Assembly (NCBI RefSeq): GCF_002797555.1
Contig: NZ_PGFA01000001.1
Coordinates: 2,108,001-2,172,000 of the forward strand
Direction: 5' to 3'
Source: Hymenobacter chitinivorans DSM 11115
GTDB taxonomy: Bacteria; Bacteroidota; Bacteroidia; Cytophagales; Hymenobacteraceae
DNA length: 64,000 nt
This document shows, piece after piece, positions 60,893 to 64,000 of the stretch (position 1 is its first letter; every line of letters starts with the position of its first letter). The notes below the pieces were generated by a model that saw only the letters and a list, made by a program, of their open reading frames with translations, had not been told where the DNA came from and did not search any database. Made by a program: the position numbers and the translations under genes.

Positions 60893-61609
60893 ATGGAAAT
60901 AATACCCGCAATTGACCTCATCGGCGGCCAGTGCGTGCGCCTGACCGAGGGCGACTTTGCCCAGCAAACCACCTACGATGCCGACCCGCTGGCCGTGGCC
61001 CAGCGCTTCGAAGCCGCCGGGGTCAAGCGCCTGCACCTGGTCGACCTAGACGGGGCCCGGGCCCGGCAGCCCGTCAACCTGCCCGTGCTGGAGCGCATTG
61101 CCCGGCACACGAGCCTGGTCATTGACTTTGGGGGCGGCTTGCAAAGCGAAGAGGCGGTGCGCTCGGCCTTCGCCGCCGGGGCCGCCCAGATTACGGCCGG
61201 CAGCATTGCCGTGCGCGAGCCGGCTACGGTGCAGCAGTGGCTGCAGGAGTTCGGAGCCGAGCGGATTCTGCTCGGGGCCGACTTTCGCGACAATCACATT
61301 TCCATCAATGCCTGGGCCGAGCAGTCGGAGCGGACGGTGGCCGAGTTTATCCAGGACTACCTGAACGCCGGGGCCACGACCTTCGTGTGTACCGATGTCA
61401 GTAAGGACGGCAAGCTGCAGGGACCCTCGGTGGCTACTTACCGGGAACTACGCCAGCAGCTGCCCGCCGCCCGGCTGGTGGCCAGTGGGGGCGTCACGAC
61501 GCTGGCTGATGTGGAAGTGCTGGCTGAGGTCGGCATGCACGGGGCCATTATCGGCAAGGCCATTTACGAAGGCACCATTACCCTGCAGCAGCTGCAGAAG
61601 TTTCTCTAG
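60893..61609 (+). CDS. hisA: Phosphoribosylformimino-AICAR phosphate isomerase
   Basis: HisA isomerises ProFAR to PRFAR. The 238-residue TIM barrel starts MEIIPAIDLIGGQCVRLTEG with catalytic D8, has LVIDFGGGLQSEEAVRSAFA, and the second acid in TDVSKDGKLQGPS (about residue 169). It follows hisH by 6 nt. Confidence 0.97.
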   Translation: MEIIPAIDLIGGQCVRLTEGDFAQQTTYDADPLAVAQRFEAAGVKRLHLVDLDGARARQPVNLPVLERIARHTSLVIDFGGGLQSEEAVRSAFAAGAAQITAGSIAVREPATVQQWLQEFGAERILLGADFRDNHISINAWAEQSERTVAEFIQDYLNAGATTFVCTDVSKDGKLQGPSVATYRELRQQLPAARLVASGGVTTLADVEVLAEVGMHGAIIGKAIYEGTITLQQLQKFL

Positions 61610-61627
61610 TCTGACTCATTCACGCAT

Positions 61628-62386
61628 ATGCTGACCAAACGAATTATTCCCTGCCTCGACGTCAAGGATGGGCGCACCGTGAAGGGGGTGCGCTTCGAGG
61701 GCCTGCGCGACGCCGGCGACCCGGTGGCCCTGGCCGCCCGCTATGCCCTGGAAGGGGCCGACGAGCTGGTGTTCCTCGATATTACGGCCACCAACCAGAA
61801 GCGCACGACGCTTATCCATTTGGTGCGCGACGTGGCCCGGGAGCTGGATATTCCCTTCACCGTGGGTGGGGGCATCGGCACGGTGGCCGACGTGGAGGCT
61901 TTGCTACTAAATGGCGCCGACAAGGTCAGCATCAACTCGGCGGCCCTGCACCGGCCCGAGCTGATTGACGAGCTGGCCCGCCGCTTCGGCAGCCAGTGCA
62001 TCGTGGTGGCCGCCGATGCCCGCTATACCGCCGAGGCCGGCTGGCAGATCTACACCCGGGCCGGGACGCAGAACACCGAGCGGGATGCCGTGGCCTGGTG
62101 CCGGGAGGCCGCCGACCGGGGCGCCGGGGAGTTGCTGCTCACATCCATGAGCAACGACGGTACCAAGGACGGCTTTGCCCTGGATGTTACCGGGGCCGTG
62201 GCCCGGGCCGTATCGATTCCGGTAGTGGCCTCGGGAGGCGCCGGTAAGCTGGAACACTTCACCCAGGTATTCCAGCAGGCCCAGGCCCACGCCGGCTTAG
62301 CGGCCAGCATTTTTCATTTCGGGGAAATTGGCATCCGGGAGCTCAAGGAGCACCTGCAGGCCGAGGGTATTCCCATGCGCCTGTAA
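61628..62386 (+). CDS. hisF: Imidazole glycerol phosphate synthase, cyclase subunit
   Basis: HisF makes imidazole glycerol phosphate and AICAR from PRFAR and ammonia channelled from HisH. The 252-residue barrel shows [20 protein letters not shown] (catalytic D11), [35 protein letters not shown] and the second catalytic Asp in [13 protein letters not shown]. Only 18 nt separate it from hisA. A repeat element follows before hisIE. Confidence 0.97.
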   Translation: MLTKRIIPCLDVKDGRTVKGVRFEGLRDAGDPVALAARYALEGADELVFLDITATNQKRTTLIHLVRDVARELDIPFTVGGGIGTVADVEALLLNGADKVSINSAALHRPELIDELARRFGSQCIVVAADARYTAEAGWQIYTRAGTQNTERDAVAWCREAADRGAGELLLTSMSNDGTKDGFALDVTGAVARAVSIPVVASGGAGKLEHFTQVFQQAQAHAGLAASIFHFGEIGIRELKEHLQAEGIPMRL

Positions 62387-62399
62387 GTATCGTAGGTAG

Positions 62400-62465
62400 T
62401 GCTTGGTGCTTAGGATTGATGGGAGTTGTCCTGTTACCAAGCATCAAGCACCAAGCATCAACAAC
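62400..62465. repeat. Inverted repeat of TGCTTGG units between hisF and hisIE
   Basis: TGCTTGGTGCTT (62400-62411) pairs perfectly with AAGCACCAAGCA (62446-62457). The right side carries three tandem units (CCAAGCAT, CAAGCAC, CAAGCATCAACAAC) reaching to the hisIE ATG at 62466. It is in the operon and lacks a T run. Confidence 0.7.
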
Positions 62466-63098
62466 ATGGAACTCGACTTTAATAAAATGCCCGACGGGCT
62501 CATCCCCGCCGTGGTGCAGGACTCGGCCACCGGGCAGGTGCTCATGCTGGGCTACGTCAACCAGGAAGCCTGGGTTAAAACGCAGGTCGAAGGCCGGGTG
62601 ACGTTTTTCTCCCGCTCCAAAAACCGGCTCTGGACCAAGGGCGAAACCTCCGGCAACTTCCTGCGGGTGGTGAGCCTGCACCCCGACTGCGACAACGACG
62701 CACTGCTCATCCGCGCCATTCCCGACGGGCCTACCTGCCACCGGGGTACCGTCAGCTGCTTCGAGCAGCCCGAGCAAACGGCCCCGGTGGGGTTCCTGGC
62801 CGAGCTCGAGCGGCTGGTGCAGCGCCGCTACCAGCACCCCGAGGAAGACCCCAAGTCGTACACGGCTTCGCTCTTTGCCAAGGGCATGCCCAAAATAGCC
62901 CAGAAAGTGGGAGAGGAGGCCGTCGAAACCGTCATTGATGCCGTGGCTGGCAACCGCGCCGGCTTGAGCGGCGAAGCCGCCGATTTGCTCTACCACCTGC
63001 TGGTGTTGCTCACGGCCTCGGGCCTGACGTTGGAAGACGTGGTAGCCGTGCTGCGCCAGCGCCACAGTACTATTTCGGCCGGCACCCGCCGGGAGTAG
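62466..63098 (+). CDS. hisIE: Bifunctional phosphoribosyl-AMP cyclohydrolase / phosphoribosyl-ATP pyrophosphohydrolase
   Basis: HisI and HisE domains are fused in 210 residues. The HisI part (to about residue 115) has [40 protein letters not shown] and a zinc-binding [12 protein letters not shown]. The HisE part (from about 125) has [20 protein letters not shown] and [16 protein letters not shown]. It catalyses the second and third steps after HisG. It is the last his gene here; a terminator follows. Confidence 0.97.
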   Translation: MELDFNKMPDGLIPAVVQDSATGQVLMLGYVNQEAWVKTQVEGRVTFFSRSKNRLWTKGETSGNFLRVVSLHPDCDNDALLIRAIPDGPTCHRGTVSCFEQPEQTAPVGFLAELERLVQRRYQHPEEDPKSYTASLFAKGMPKIAQKVGEEAVETVIDAVAGNRAGLSGEAADLLYHLLVLLTASGLTLEDVVAVLRQRHSTISAGTRRE

Positions 63099-63143
63099 CA
63101 CTTTCGTCGGTAAGGGGGGTTGTGGCCGCCTCGTTTTAAAGAC

Positions 63144-63177
63144 AACCGCCGTGGGAAAGTCCCAGGGCGGTTTTTTT
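63144..63177 (+). terminator. his operon terminator
   Basis: AACCGCC (63144-63150) / GGCGGTT (63166-63172) encloses an inner stem GTGGGA/TCCCAG and is followed by T residues to 63177. Confidence 0.88.
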
Positions 63178-63209
63178 GTTGCTACTTTACAACTTCTCTT
63201 TGCTGTTGT

Positions 63210-63986
63210 ATGTCCGTGCCCTCTACGCCGTATCTGGCCACCCAAACGCTGACCGTGCTGGTTCCCGTCTATAACGAGGAGGAAAGCCTGACGCAGTTCG
63301 TGGTCGAGATGAACCAGTTTCTCGCCCAAACGCCGCTGCCCACCACCGTGCTCTTCGTCAACGACGGCAGTACTGATGGGTCCCTGGCCTTATTGCGCAG
63401 CATCTGCGGCCAGGATACGCGCTACGAGTTGATTTCCCTTTCGCGCAATCAGGGGCTGAGCACGGCCATCAAGGCCGGCATCGACCACTGCCGCAGTACC
63501 CTGGTGGGCTACATCGACTCCGACATCCAGACCACCCCGCTGGATTTCCTGCGCTTTCTGGAGTTTTTCCCCGCCTACGATATGGTCAACGGCATTCGGG
63601 CCAAGCGCCAGGATACGCTGGTCAAGAAGCTGTCCTCGAAGCTGGCCAACACCGTGCGCCGCACCTTAATCAACGACGGAATTCAGGATACGGGCTGCCC
63701 GCTGAAGATTATCAAGATAGAATACGCCCGCCGGCTGCCGCTTTTTCACGGTATGCACCGTTTCCTGGGCGCATTGGTGCAGCTGCAGGGCGGCCAAGTC
63801 AAGCAGCTGCCGGTGCAGCATTTCCCGCGCTTTGCCGGCACGGCCAAGTACACGCTCTGGAACCGGGCCTGGAAGCCGCTGGTCGATACCTTTGGGTTCC
63901 GCTGGATCCGCAGCCGCTGGAAAAACTACGAAATCGGGGAGGTGCTGCGCGCCGAATCCCGCCCGGCCGACGGCGGGGGGCGGTAG
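63210..63986 (+). CDS. GT2-family glycosyltransferase (dolichol-phosphate-mannose-synthase-like)
   Basis: The 258-residue product begins with the GT-A fold signature (LTVLVPVYNEEESLTQFVVE), then LFVNDGSTDGSLALLRSICG and the metal-binding DSD region (VGYIDSDIQTTPLDFLRFLE), DTGCPLKIIKIEYARRLPLF, and ends soluble without the two C-terminal membrane helices of ArnC-type enzymes. It transfers a sugar from a nucleotide sugar to a lipid or polysaccharide; donor and acceptor unknown. ATG 63210 starts the family N-terminus. It has its own transcript after the his terminator. Confidence 0.88.
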   Translation: MSVPSTPYLATQTLTVLVPVYNEEESLTQFVVEMNQFLAQTPLPTTVLFVNDGSTDGSLALLRSICGQDTRYELISLSRNQGLSTAIKAGIDHCRSTLVGYIDSDIQTTPLDFLRFLEFFPAYDMVNGIRAKRQDTLVKKLSSKLANTVRRTLINDGIQDTGCPLKIIKIEYARRLPLFHGMHRFLGALVQLQGGQVKQLPVQHFPRFAGTAKYTLWNRAWKPLVDTFGFRWIRSRWKNYEIGEVLRAESRPADGGGR

Positions 63987-64000
63987 TGGGAGGCGGGATG

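Overview
The window is high-GC DNA from a Bacteroidota bacterium, most likely a Hymenobacter-like member of the Cytophagales. Evidence for this placement: promoter elements of the Bacteroidota type (TTG, about 20 nt, TAnnTTTG) occur before many genes; the primary sigma factor is short (287 aa, no region 1.1); bacillithiol deacetylase BshB1, a type IX secretion (T9SS)-tailed protease, a TonB-dependent receptor, SPOR/HU-CCDC81-type and Hc1 histone-like proteins are all present; and most genes lack a Shine-Dalgarno sequence. The assignment rests on gene content only. No prophage, insertion sequence, CRISPR array or rRNA was seen.

Layout. 1-9267: TPR fragment, flavin reductase plus small lipoprotein, thrS, the infC-rpmI-rplT translation operon, a GNAT acetyltransferase, small accessory genes, tRNA-Met(CAT) and an LptF/G permease. 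9540-15692: rpsO, pnp, rpoD, trxB and an M23/LysM peptidase. 15927-20146: bshB1, lipoproteins, a DUF922-like protease and an XRE regulator with four operator half-sites, then small membrane proteins. 20171-26510: biotin carboxylase, an alpha-oxoamine synthase (sphingo- or sulfonolipid type), Hc1, tyrS and holA. 26716-30871: a kaiC-kaiB-kaiB-histidine kinase operon without kaiA. 31894-40540: envelope genes (large TPR protein, beta-barrel, SPOR protein, ExbB, ExbD, TonB-like). 40652-53840: folC, trmB, a MDMPI-type protein, a degenerate TrpF-like barrel, mnmA, an S8 protease, rpe, a TonB-dependent receptor, a plug-only protein and a DUF2911 protein. 54044-63098: a complete histidine operon, then a GT2 glycosyltransferase.

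Three things stand out. First, the his operon begins with a well-placed promoter and a 38-codon leader peptide ending in a His-rich run (HHHLHGHH) just before its stop codon, a classical attenuation arrangement. Second, between hisC and hisB the same operon carries a polynucleotide-kinase-like P-loop protein whose gene overlaps a Thg1-like 3'-5' polymerase gene. Together they could act as a tRNA 5'-end repair or tRNA-His maturation pair co-regulated with histidine supply. Third, many intergenic gaps are bracketed by long inverted repeats built from short tandem units: one arm touches the upstream gene's end and the other the downstream gene's start. The unit sequence differs from gap to gap but the architecture is the same.

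Limits: all function calls are by recognising motifs and family resemblance by eye; no database search, folding calculation or expression data was available.
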